Notes: generated by a model from the sequence alone, not told the origin. A DNA stretch of 5,879 nt from Nanobdellota archaeon (GCA_018901375.1 JAHIEP010000011.1:1-5879), one strand, 5' to 3'. Positions 1-4,753 are shown, counted from the stretch's first letter. Made by a program: numbers and translations.

Positions 1-605
1 AAAAGCTCGCCGGATGAGTCCTTTTCTGAAAAAACATTAGTATTTATCGACGCTGGATTCTTATCAAAAATTTCAAAACAATTAGGAAATGGAAAATATA
101 TAAAATATGATATAGAACAACTATCCAAAATATTATCCTCAAAAGAAAACTTAATCTATAAAAAAATATTCTATTACACATCCCCCCCTTTCAAAGTCCA
201 AGACCATCAAAAGAAGAATCAGATAGATACAGTAACTACAGAAAATTCAAAAACAAATTAGAAAGCGACAGTATAATAATCAAAGAAGGAAAATGTCAAA
301 GGCTAAAAATAAACGGAGAATTCCAATATAAACAAAAAGCTGTAGATACTCTTTTAACACTAGACCTAGCAAGCATATCAACAGACTACCCAAATATTAA
401 AAAAATAATACTAATAGCGTCCGACTCTGATTTCATTCCAGTAATAGAAAAAATAGAATCCTCAAACATAAAAACAATTCTTTATACTTACTTCAACAAA
501 AAAAACAGAAATTCAAAATTCTCATCCTCTAACGAATTGATAAAATCCGTCCACAAATACAAACTACTAACTAAACAAGATTTCGAAAAAGCATCCCTAA
601 CATGA
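1..605 (+). CDS. NYN-domain (DUF88/LabA-like) ribonuclease, 5'-partial, apparent frameshift
   Basis: NYN proteins are PIN-like metal-dependent nucleases, usually acting on RNA. Two frames together give one NYN domain. Frame 1 (from base 1) carries the first strand, LVFIDAGFL, with an acidic residue encoded at 49-51. Frame 3 carries AVDTLLTLDLA (Asp codons 345-347 and 363-365) and the signature IASDSDFIPVI (Asp codons 423-425 and 429-431). Frame 1 alone stops at 259-261. The frames join at a run of seven Cs (182-188), where one more C would restore a single ORF. This could be a homopolymer assembly error, a recent mutation or, less likely, a -1 slip on the C-rich run. No ATG lies in frame 1 before the domain, so the start is outside the window. 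The stop TGA (603-605) overlaps the gatA ATG. Domain assignment is firm; the state of the gene is open. Confidence 0.8.
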
Positions 606-1939
606 CACTTAAACATAAACTTAAACAAATCCAGCAAGGAAAACTCACCGCCCTAGAAAATCTGACCTCCTTCACAAAAAAAATAACTTCCAAAAAATCA
701 AAAAACCTCAACATCTTCCTCCACCTAAACGAAAACGCAATCGACCAAGCAAAAGCCATCGACAAAAAAATAAAAAATAAAACCCAAGGGAAACTAGCCG
801 GACTCTGCTTCGCCGTAAAATCCAACATCTCAGTAAAACACATGACAACATCCTGCGCATCCAAGGTCCTCGAAGACTACACCTCCCCCTACAACGCAAC
901 CGTAATCAACAAACTCCTCGCTGAAGACGCAATCCTAATCGGAATGCTAAACATGGATGAATTCGCCTGTGGAGCATCAGGAGAAACATCAGCATTCGGA
1001 CCAACAAAAAACCCAAACAACCCAGATCTAATCCCAGGAGGCTCATCATCAGGTTCCGCAGCAGCAATAGCAGCAAACCTCGCAGACTTCACACTAGGCT
1101 CAGACACCGGAGGCTCAATACGAAACCCAGCATCACATTGCGGAGTCGTCGGACTAAAACCAACATACGGCGCAGTCTCACGTTACGGCCTAATCGACAT
1201 GACAATGTCCTTCGACGTCATCGGACCACTAACAAAATCAGTAGAAGACTCCAAACTAATCTTCGACATAATAAAAGGTCAAGACAACTTCGACCAAACG
1301 ACACTTCCGACAACCGGCAACCGGCAACCGGCAACCAAGAAACAAGTAATAGGGTTAGTTTCTTCTCGTGGTTTCTGTGACAAAAAAATCGCCCAACTAA
1401 TCGAATCAAAAACCAAAGAAATCGCAAAAAAACATAATTGGAAAATAAAAAAAATAAACCTTCCACTAGACATCGCAATCCAAACCTACTACATCATCGT
1501 CTACACAGAATTCTTCTCAGCGACGAGAAAATTCGACGGTAGAAGATTCGGTAAAAAAATCGAAGAAGCGACAGGGCCAGAAGTAATCAGAAGAATCATC
1601 GGAGGCTCCGAAATAACAAAAGCCGAACACGAAGGAAGATTCTATAAGGAAGCATTAAGAGCAAGACAATTCATAAAAAACCAATTCGAAAAAATATTCC
1701 AAGAAGTAGATGCCATAATCCTCCCGACAGCCCCCTCACTCCCCCATAAAATCGGAGAAGAAATCTCAGTAGAAAAAATGTACAATTACGATATCACAAC
1801 CGTCCTAGCCTCCATCGCCGGGCTCCCAGCAATCTCAATCCCCGTCGGAAAAATAGACAACAAAGACGTCGGTTTACAAATCATCGTCCCACATTTTCAA
1901 GAAGGTTTAATTTTTAAATTAGGAAAAGATTTTGAATAA
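602..1939 (+). CDS. gatA: Asp-tRNA(Asn)/Glu-tRNA(Gln) amidotransferase subunit A
   Basis: GatA is the amidase subunit of GatCAB. It hydrolyses glutamine and supplies ammonia to GatB, which amidates Asp-tRNA(Asn) or Glu-tRNA(Gln). The 445-residue protein shows the whole amidase signature: Lys73 in CFAVKSNI, the glycine/serine loop IPGGSSSGSAAA with the cis-Ser at Ser148, and the nucleophile Ser172 in SDTGGSIRNPAS. These form the Ser-cisSer-Lys triad. GVVGLKPTYGAVSRYGLI follows, and near the C-terminus ILPTAP and AGLPAISIPVG. It is somewhat shorter than common GatA proteins (about 470-490 residues), mainly at the C-terminus. The ATG overlaps the upstream stop (ATGA), which suggests translational coupling. 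No gatB or gatC lies in the window. A loop at about residues 237-245 is encoded by a 7-nt tandem repeat. A general amidase is the alternative, but the RYGLIDMTMSFDVIGPL block is typical of GatA. Confidence 0.93.
   Translation: MTLKHKLKQIQQGKLTALENLTSFTKKITSKKSKNLNIFLHLNENAIDQAKAIDKKIKNKTQGKLAGLCFAVKSNISVKHMTTSCASKVLEDYTSPYNATVINKLLAEDAILIGMLNMDEFACGASGETSAFGPTKNPNNPDLIPGGSSSGSAAAIAANLADFTLGSDTGGSIRNPASHCGVVGLKPTYGAVSRYGLIDMTMSFDVIGPLTKSVEDSKLIFDIIKGQDNFDQTTLPTTGNRQPATKKQVIGLVSSRGFCDKKIAQLIESKTKEIAKKHNWKIKKINLPLDIAIQTYYIIVYTEFFSATRKFDGRRFGKKIEEATGPEVIRRIIGGSEITKAEHEGRFYKEALRARQFIKNQFEKIFQEVDAIILPTAPSLPHKIGEEISVEKMYNYDITTVLASIAGLPAISIPVGKIDNKDVGLQIIVPHFQEGLIFKLGKDFE
1311..1336 (+). repeat. Heptanucleotide tandem repeat inside gatA
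   Basis: Three perfect copies of caaccgg (1311-1317, 1318-1324, 1325-1331) are followed by a partial caacc (1332-1336). Because 3 x 7 is 21, the array keeps the reading frame and encodes roughly TTGNRQPAT. It lies in the loop after the DSTS-like segment (here DQTT) of the amidase fold, away from the catalytic residues, so it is probably tolerated as a surface loop. Confidence 0.9.
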
Positions 1940-1980
1940 GCTCATCTAACATGCCAAATAGGAATATTAAACAAAATAAA

Positions 1981-2061
1981 GTTCATTAAACTTATTGTTC
2001 ATTTAAATTTTAGATTTGCCTCCCAGCGTCGCTGTCCAGTCCCCAATTTTTCTTAATGAAC
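1981..2061. repeat. 9-bp inverted repeat pair, 63 nt apart
   Basis: The arm gttcattaa (1981-1989) matches the reverse complement ttaatgaac (2053-2061) perfectly. The enclosed 63 nt include a C-rich part (about 2018-2045). The same gttcattaa string recurs at 4668-4676, at the end of the second decamer array. The role is unknown; a long-loop RNA hairpin downstream of gatA is possible, but there is no terminal T-run. Confidence 0.5.
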
Positions 2062-2150
2062 CAACTTGACATAACACTCAAATACGAAATAAAATTTCGC
2101 ATAACATCACTGATTATGTCGATCACTTCGTTCACCCAAATTTTTGAAAA

Positions 2151-2180
2151 AGTCCGTGCCAGTCCGTGCTCGTCCGTGGC
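2151..2180 (+). repeat. Decamer tandem repeat, three units (agtccgtgcc-like)
   Basis: Three consecutive 10-nt units are visible: agtccgtgcc, agtccgtgct and cgtccgtggc. The shared core is gtccgtg. A second array with the same 10-nt period and a related core lies at 4633-4672 on the same strand. No function is assigned. Confidence 0.85.
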
Positions 2181-2304
2181 TAAAAATAATTCTTTAATAA
2201 ATTAAACCATTTCAAAAACTACGTTGGTTCTAAAAAATCGGCAAATCCAAAACTCTCCTCACTTCGTTCGTCGCCACGTTGCACTCTCGCTACGCTCGGA
2301 CAAA

Positions 2305-2378
2305 TGAACATCCGTTCAAAGACTCGGGCCTTGCAGCGCCCTCGTCCAAATTTTGCCTACGGCAAAACTTCTTTGAAC
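2305..2378. repeat. Nested inverted repeats forming possible hairpins
   Basis: A 9-bp pair, gttcaaaga (2314-2322) and tctttgaac (2370-2378), encloses a second stem, ttttgcc-tac-ggcaaaa (2351-2367; 7 bp with a 3-nt loop). A competing small stem, tgaac-atcc-gttca, lies at 2305-2318 and shares bases with the outer arm. The segment could fold as DNA or RNA, but no T-run follows, so it is not called a terminator. Confidence 0.55.
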
Positions 2379-2489
2379 TACTCTCTCAATAAACATTCCT
2401 CCAATACCCAATCCCAGAAACAACAACATCAACAATCGCCCGACAATCCCCAATCCTCAACTGTCACAACTTCCTCCCACCATCTCATT

Positions 2490-2582
2490 CTGAAGCAACT
2501 CGTATCTGAAGCAACTCGTATCTGAAGCGAAGCTCTGAAGCAACGCGTATCTGAAGAGAAGCGTCTCTGAAGCAACGCGTAT
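2490..2582 (+). repeat. Six-unit 16-nt tandem repeat (iteron-like)
   Basis: Units start at 2490, 2506, 2522, 2535, 2551 and 2567, and a seventh start (ctg) follows at 2583. The consensus is ctgaagcaacKcgtat. Units 1 and 2 are identical (ctgaagcaactcgtat), as are units 4 and 6 (ctgaagcaacgcgtat). Unit 3 is a 13-nt short form (ctgaagcgaagct), and unit 5 (ctgaagagaagcgtct) is divergent. The array ends about 20 nt before the TATA-like box of the next genes, so it could be a binding array for a regulator, or simply an unstable satellite. Confidence 0.88.
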
Positions 2583-2601
2583 CTGCCCAAACTTGCAAAA
2601 A

Positions 2602-2609
2602 CTTAAATA
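2602..2609 (+). promoter_or_regulatory. TATA-like box for the small membrane-protein pair
   Basis: The octamer cttaaata is centred about 24-25 nt upstream of the ATG at 2630, preceded by an A-rich BRE-like stretch. This is the spacing expected of an archaeal promoter with a leaderless transcript, and no Shine-Dalgarno site is seen between it and the ATG. Confidence 0.5.
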
Positions 2610-2629
2610 CATAATAACTCTACAGCAAT

Positions 2630-2806
2630 ATGACCAAAACAAAAAACAAAATCATCTGGGCAACCATGGGTTCTCTCTTAATAATATTGGGAGGCATAGC
2701 CACCATCTCTCTTTCTCTAAACAAAGAATACGCAATTTGGATTATCGCAACCGGATTAACAGTCATAATCGGAGTCATATTGAACGCATGGGCAATAAGC
2801 GAATAA
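2630..2806 (+). CDS. Small two-helix membrane protein, 58 aa
   Basis: No family is recognised. The ATG at 2630 opens a 58-residue protein that starts with a basic segment (MTKTKNK). It has two hydrophobic segments, about residues 8-28 and 34-54, joined by a short polar turn (LNKEY). Both tails are short, so it is a membrane hairpin. The start is supported by a TATA-like box 24-25 nt upstream and no competing ATG. The next gene starts one base after the stop, so the two are almost certainly co-transcribed. The overlapping frame opening at 2593 gives a His/Asn-rich, unlikely protein and is treated as a shadow. Confidence 0.75.
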   Translation: MTKTKNKIIWATMGSLLIILGGIATISLSLNKEYAIWIIATGLTVIIGVILNAWAISE

Positions 2807-2807
2807 A

Positions 2808-3083
2808 ATGAAACACAAATCACAAATAAGAAAAAACATTCTCGACCTTCACTTTCAAAAACATTTAATCATTATGTCTACTTCAATTATAATCATATTC
2901 ACTTATCTAATCGCAATTACAATTTCCATAATAACGAAACAAGTAAAACTAAACGAACCAACATCTGCAACCACCCTCATAATATTATCTCTTATTATTT
3001 TATACTCTTCTCTAACAATCTTCTATAACTCTCTTTTCCACATAAACAACATTACCAAAGTTTTAAAACAAATAAAAAAATAA
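2808..3083 (+). CDS. Small two-helix membrane protein, 91 aa
   Basis: No family is recognised. The 91-residue protein has a basic N-terminal arm (MKHKSQIRKN, residues 1-10). Two hydrophobic segments follow, at about residues 20-42 and 54-77, separated by a short polar linker (TKQVKLNEPTS). It ends in a basic tail (KVLKQIKK). It starts one base after the stop of the 58-residue membrane protein gene, which implies translational coupling. The two products may work together in the membrane, but that is inference from position only. Met23 could be an alternative start but would cut into the first helix. Confidence 0.72.
   Translation: MKHKSQIRKNILDLHFQKHLIIMSTSIIIIFTYLIAITISIITKQVKLNEPTSATTLIILSLIILYSSLTIFYNSLFHINNITKVLKQIKK
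3061..3068 (+). promoter_or_regulatory. TATA-like box before the 111-aa gene
   Basis: The sequence ttttaaaa is centred about 26-27 nt before the ATG at 3091, within the last codons of the preceding gene. It fits a leaderless archaeal start, but the surroundings are so A-rich that a chance match is possible. Confidence 0.35.
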
Positions 3084-3090
3084 TATAATA

Positions 3091-3426
3091 ATGATAACCC
3101 CCTCAAAAATCGGCGAACTCTCCCTCGGAAAATTCAAAACCGAAATCCTCGCAACCCAAGACGTCAAAACCCTCTTCAAAAAAGAAAAAATCTCCCTAGC
3201 AACCCTAATCCCAACCGCCTGGCTCTGGTACGACTCCGAACTCCTAGAAGCAATAGACGAAAACGGCGACGGTAAACCCGACGAAAGATTCGGAACCCAA
3301 TTCAAAATAATCTACTTCTCAGAAAACGAAAGCCTAAAAGACCAAGAACAACAAGCCCTCTTCATGTCAAAAACAACAATCAAAAATCTTAATCTGAAAT
3401 ACGTTTGTCTAATAAATAAAAAGTGA
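3091..3426 (+). CDS. Small soluble protein with one Ca-binding-like loop, 111 aa
   Basis: The family is not recognised. The protein has no signal peptide or membrane segment, so it should be cytoplasmic. Its clearest feature is DENGDGKPD at residues 56-64. This follows the DxNxDGxxD pattern of calcium-binding loops in EF-hand-like and dockerin-like repeats, but it occurs only once and has no acidic residue at loop position 12. Around it are an aromatic patch (TAWLWYDSE, 42-50) and a beta-like stretch (QFKIIYFSE). Third codon positions are rich in C and A, as in gatA. The gene follows the 91-residue membrane protein gene with a 7-nt gap. Its stop codon lies inside a terminator-like hairpin. 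The last 15 or so codons use more T-ending codons than the rest. Calcium binding is inferred from the motif alone. Confidence 0.72.
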   Translation: MITPSKIGELSLGKFKTEILATQDVKTLFKKEKISLATLIPTAWLWYDSELLEAIDENGDGKPDERFGTQFKIIYFSENESLKDQEQQALFMSKTTIKNLNLKYVCLINKK

Positions 3427-3453
3427 GCATCTCCGAAGAGAAACCCACTTTTT
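3418..3453. terminator. Bidirectional terminator-like hairpin between convergent genes
   Basis: An 8-bp stem pairs aaaaagtg (3418-3425) with cacttttt (3446-3453). The 20-nt loop holds a second stem, tctc-cgaa-gaga (3430-3441). Read on either strand, the outer stem ends in five Ts. It lies exactly where the plus-strand gene ending at 3426 meets the minus-strand gene ending at 3462, and it covers the plus-strand stop codon. Confidence 0.65.
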
Positions 3454-3461
3454 ACAAGCCA

Positions 3462-3854
3462 TCAAGGTCTCCACAAATCAACTTCAACCTGAGACATAAC
3501 AAGCCTCAACTCAGAATGCGAAATTTGAGACGGACTCATAATAAAAGAAACGACCCCCTTCTCTCTGTTGTCCCCAATAAAAGTCCCAGAGAAAGTCAAT
3601 GTCACAGGACAGATGTCACAACTGTCCAAACTAAAAACCTTATCCCCATTCTCCTCACCATAAACACGCATAACCACATCGAGAACAGAATCAAGCCCAC
3701 CCCCAACAATCCCAACCGACTTGAACGACAAAGAATAGGGAACAAACACTCGGTCCTTCTTTGAATCAGAAGACCTAGCGACAACAACCAGATTCTTATC
3801 CTTCAAGAGTTTAACAATCGCCTTTGACCATACTTCAGCATTTTCTCTTTGCAT
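3462..3854 (-). CDS. Unknown soluble protein, second gene of a minus-strand operon, 130 aa
   Basis: No family is recognised. From the ATG at 3854 the product has 130 residues. There is a short amphipathic N-terminal helix (AEVWSKAIVKLLKDK), then alternating beta-like segments (NLVVVARSS, DRVFVPYSLSF), a glycine turn (VGIVGGGLDS) and VLDVVMRVYG. A CDIC pair (Cys79-Asp-Ile-Cys82, close to residues 77-84) leads into another strand, and the protein ends in VEVDLWRP. There is no signal peptide or membrane helix. The start is set by GAGGAG seven bases upstream, across the stop of the preceding gene. The open frame continues upstream to 3941 but lacks such a site. It lies 4 nt after the 117-residue gene, so the two form an operon. 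Two close cysteines alone do not establish metal binding. Confidence 0.75.
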   Translation of the reverse strand: MQRENAEVWSKAIVKLLKDKNLVVVARSSDSKKDRVFVPYSLSFKSVGIVGGGLDSVLDVVMRVYGEENGDKVFSLDSCDICPVTLTFSGTFIGDNREKGVVSFIMSPSQISHSELRLVMSQVEVDLWRP

Positions 3855-3858
3855 TTTA

Positions 3859-4212
3859 TTACTCCTCAACTTTCTCGTCGCTAAAAACCTCTTCCAACAA
3901 AGAAGAAACCCTATCACGAACATCCTTATTCTCATTAACAATTCTCAGAGTCATCCCACACCCATGAGACGAACTCCACAAATACAAATCAACAATACAG
4001 TCCTCAATAACAAAAGAACTGTGAGTCGGAAAAACCAACGAACCACGCCAATTCTCCTCCTGATAAACTTTACCGACGATAGCCTTAACTATCCCCTCAT
4101 ACACAGCGTCCCTTTCCTTACGCTTCAACGCAAACCGATAACTCTTTTCTCCATGGTCATTCAAACAATACCTATACTCATACTTACCAAACTTCTTAAC
4201 TTCCTTGGACAT
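3859..4212 (-). CDS. Unknown soluble protein, first gene of a minus-strand operon, 117 aa
   Basis: No family is recognised. The 117-residue protein begins with a charged aromatic stretch (KKFGKYEYRYCLNDHGEKSYRF). A helix-like segment follows (ERDAVYEGIVKAIVGKVYQ, about 33-51), then beta-like stretches (RGSLVFPTHSSFVIEDCIVDLYLWSS). HGCGMTLRIVNE comes next, and the C-terminal helix is acidic (DVRDRVSSLLEEVFSDEKVEE). Three Cys (16, 72, 85) and several His are present, but no classical metal or catalytic motif stands out. There are no membrane segments. The start is supported by GAGGTG four bases upstream. Upstream lie two copies of a palindromic 29-nt repeat that may regulate it. The overlapping plus-strand frame (3964-4407) gives an implausible composition. 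Confidence 0.76.
   Translation of the reverse strand: MSKEVKKFGKYEYRYCLNDHGEKSYRFALKRKERDAVYEGIVKAIVGKVYQEENWRGSLVFPTHSSFVIEDCIVDLYLWSSSHGCGMTLRIVNENKDVRDRVSSLLEEVFSDEKVEE
3862..3867 (-). promoter_or_regulatory. Shine-Dalgarno site deciding the start at 3854
   Basis: GAGGAG on the minus strand (3867 to 3862) lies seven bases before the ATG at 3854. It is formed by the last two Glu codons of the upstream gene. It argues for the short start and for translational coupling. Confidence 0.65.
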
Positions 4213-4216
4213 ATTC

Positions 4217-4222
4217 CACCTC
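4217..4222 (-). promoter_or_regulatory. Shine-Dalgarno site for the minus-strand operon
   Basis: GAGGTG on the minus strand (4222 to 4217) matches the complement of the archaeal 16S 3' end (CACCTC) and lies four bases before the ATG at 4212. Its presence implies a transcript with a leader, so the promoter should lie further upstream, possibly beyond one or both palindromes. Confidence 0.6.
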
Positions 4223-4249
4223 TTTCATATATTTTGTTACATAAACAGA

Positions 4250-4278
4250 AAGTTGGTAAGAAACCTTGGTTTCTTACA
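4250..4278. repeat. 29-nt palindromic repeat, copy 1
   Basis: The repeat carries a near-perfect palindrome: arm gtaagaaacc (4256-4265), centre tt, arm ggtttcttac (4268-4277). The arms are exact reverse complements over 10 bp. The copy is identical over 29 nt to that at 4349-4377. It lies 38-66 nt before the start of the minus-strand operon. This suits either a dimeric regulator's operator or a leader RNA hairpin. Confidence 0.9.
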
Positions 4279-4348
4279 TTCACATATTCCACCACTTCAA
4301 GAAATCTCCAACTAAAACAACACCAAACATCTCTCACCGACTCAAAGG

Positions 4349-4377
4349 AAGTTGGTAAGAAACCTTGGTTTCTTACA
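4349..4377. repeat. 29-nt palindromic repeat, copy 2
   Basis: It is identical over 29 nt to the copy at 4250-4278, starts 99 nt from it, and has palindrome arms at 4355-4364 and 4367-4376. The 70 nt between the copies are A/C-rich and show no repeat of their own. The copies share the same orientation. Confidence 0.9.
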
Positions 4378-4554
4378 GCCGCATTTCTGGAGAATTACTA
4401 TCAGTAGTTATTAGTCGATTATTTTGTCGCGGTTATATTTTCAATAAAATCAAACACAAACCCCACTTTAAAATCCTTTCTATTGTAGCCCTCCAAAAGT
4501 AACAACCCAAAAAACAACCCAAAAAAATCCGCCCATAGGGTCTGCCCCAACCAA

Positions 4555-4567
4555 TATAAAATATAAA
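4555..4567 (+). promoter_or_regulatory. TATA-like stretch, possible promoter of a short transcript
   Basis: The stretch tataaaatataaa is the best plus-strand TATA match in this gene-free region. A start about 25 nt downstream would lie near 4588, and a T6 run follows at 4609-4614. The ATG of the next gene is almost 190 nt away. It could drive a long-leader transcript of the DHH gene, a very short RNA, or nothing. Confidence 0.25.
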
Positions 4568-4632
4568 TCAGTGAGGGTATCCGCTAAATCCGCTCAAATC
4601 TTCCCCTATTTTTTAACAAAACTCCCAAAAAA

Positions 4633-4672
4633 AGTCCATGTAAGTCCGTTCATGTCTATGTAAGTCCGTTCA
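4633..4672 (+). repeat. Decamer tandem repeat, four units (agtccgttca-like)
   Basis: Four 10-nt units are visible: agtccatgta, agtccgttca, tgtctatgta and agtccgttca. Together they form two 20-nt halves that differ only in the first unit. The agtccgt core and the period match the array at 2151-2180. Confidence 0.85.
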
Positions 4673-4707
4673 TTAAAAAATCACTAAGCCAACTCAGAAA
4701 ATAAATC

Positions 4708-4737
4708 CAACTAAAAACCAAACAACTAAAAACCAAA
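4708..4737 (+). repeat. 15-nt perfect direct duplication upstream of the DHH gene
   Basis: The unit caactaaaaaccaaa occurs twice back to back (4708-4722, 4723-4737), ending 16 nt before the ATG at 4754. It occupies the place where a leaderless promoter's TATA box would be expected, and no good TATA match is seen there. Confidence 0.85.
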
Positions 4738-4753
4738 ACACCCATCAAACTAA

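Larger units (their letters stand above)
1940..2629. other. Gene-free, repeat-rich intergenic region
   Basis: No convincing gene lies here on either strand, and no tRNA or rRNA was recognised. Open frames in it are short, and those over 2457-2642 simply read through the 16-nt repeats. The stretch holds several kinds of repeat, listed separately: a 9-bp inverted pair, a decamer array, nested hairpins and a 16-nt array. It also has small palindromes such as cgaaat-aaa-atttcg near 2085-2100, and the string cacttcgttc occurs twice (about 2124 and 2260). Its middle part (2240-2370) is richer in G and less A-rich than the flanks. Confidence 0.6.
4378..4753. other. Gene-free intergenic region before the DHH gene
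   Basis: No gene is supported on either strand. Visible features are a minus-strand TATA-like gaaaatata near 4434-4442, which could start a roughly 200-nt leader for the minus-strand operon, and a 12-nt perfect duplication, aacaacccaaaa (4501-4512 and 4513-4524). There is also a TATA-like stretch (4555-4567), the second decamer array, and a 15-nt duplication. The plus strand is strongly C over G; 4441-4500 has 17 C and 3 G. Confidence 0.6.

Noticed and set aside
14..40. ATG at 14 as start of the NYN gene
   Set aside because: It is in a different frame and stops after eight codons (TAG at 38-40).
1138..1380. Alternative plus-strand ORF inside gatA
   Set aside because: It is an Arg/Asn/Thr-rich shadow frame of gatA, which is conserved through this stretch.
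2220..2260. tRNA-like ggttctaaaaaatc string
   Set aside because: It resembles a T-loop only loosely, and no acceptor stem or anticodon arm can be built around it.
2457..2642. Minus-strand ORF of 61 codons
   Set aside because: It is mostly a read-through of the 16-nt repeats (repeated FRY.LLQ-like peptides) with no start signal.
2593..2811. Plus-strand ORF of 72 codons over the first membrane-protein gene
   Set aside because: Its product is His/Asn/Arg-rich, while the frame from 2630 gives two clean hydrophobic helices and sits correctly behind the TATA-like box.
3423..3764. Plus-strand ORF of 113 codons
   Set aside because: It is a shadow of the 130-aa minus-strand gene, with an Asn/Arg/Pro-rich product and no start signal; its beginning lies inside the terminator hairpin.
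3855..3941. N-terminal extension of the 130-aa minus-strand protein
   Set aside because: It would overlap the upstream gene by more than 80 nt and has no Shine-Dalgarno site, whereas the ATG at 3854 has GAGGAG seven bases upstream.
4250..4377. CRISPR array (two 29-nt repeats with a spacer)
   Set aside because: Only two repeats, a 70-nt interval that is too long for one spacer, strong full-length palindromic structure and no cas gene nearby.
3964..4407. Plus-strand ORF of 147 codons
   Set aside because: It lies over the 117-aa minus-strand gene. Its product has an implausible composition and would translate the palindromes twice as VGKKPWFLT; the minus-strand frame has a Shine-Dalgarno site and normal composition.
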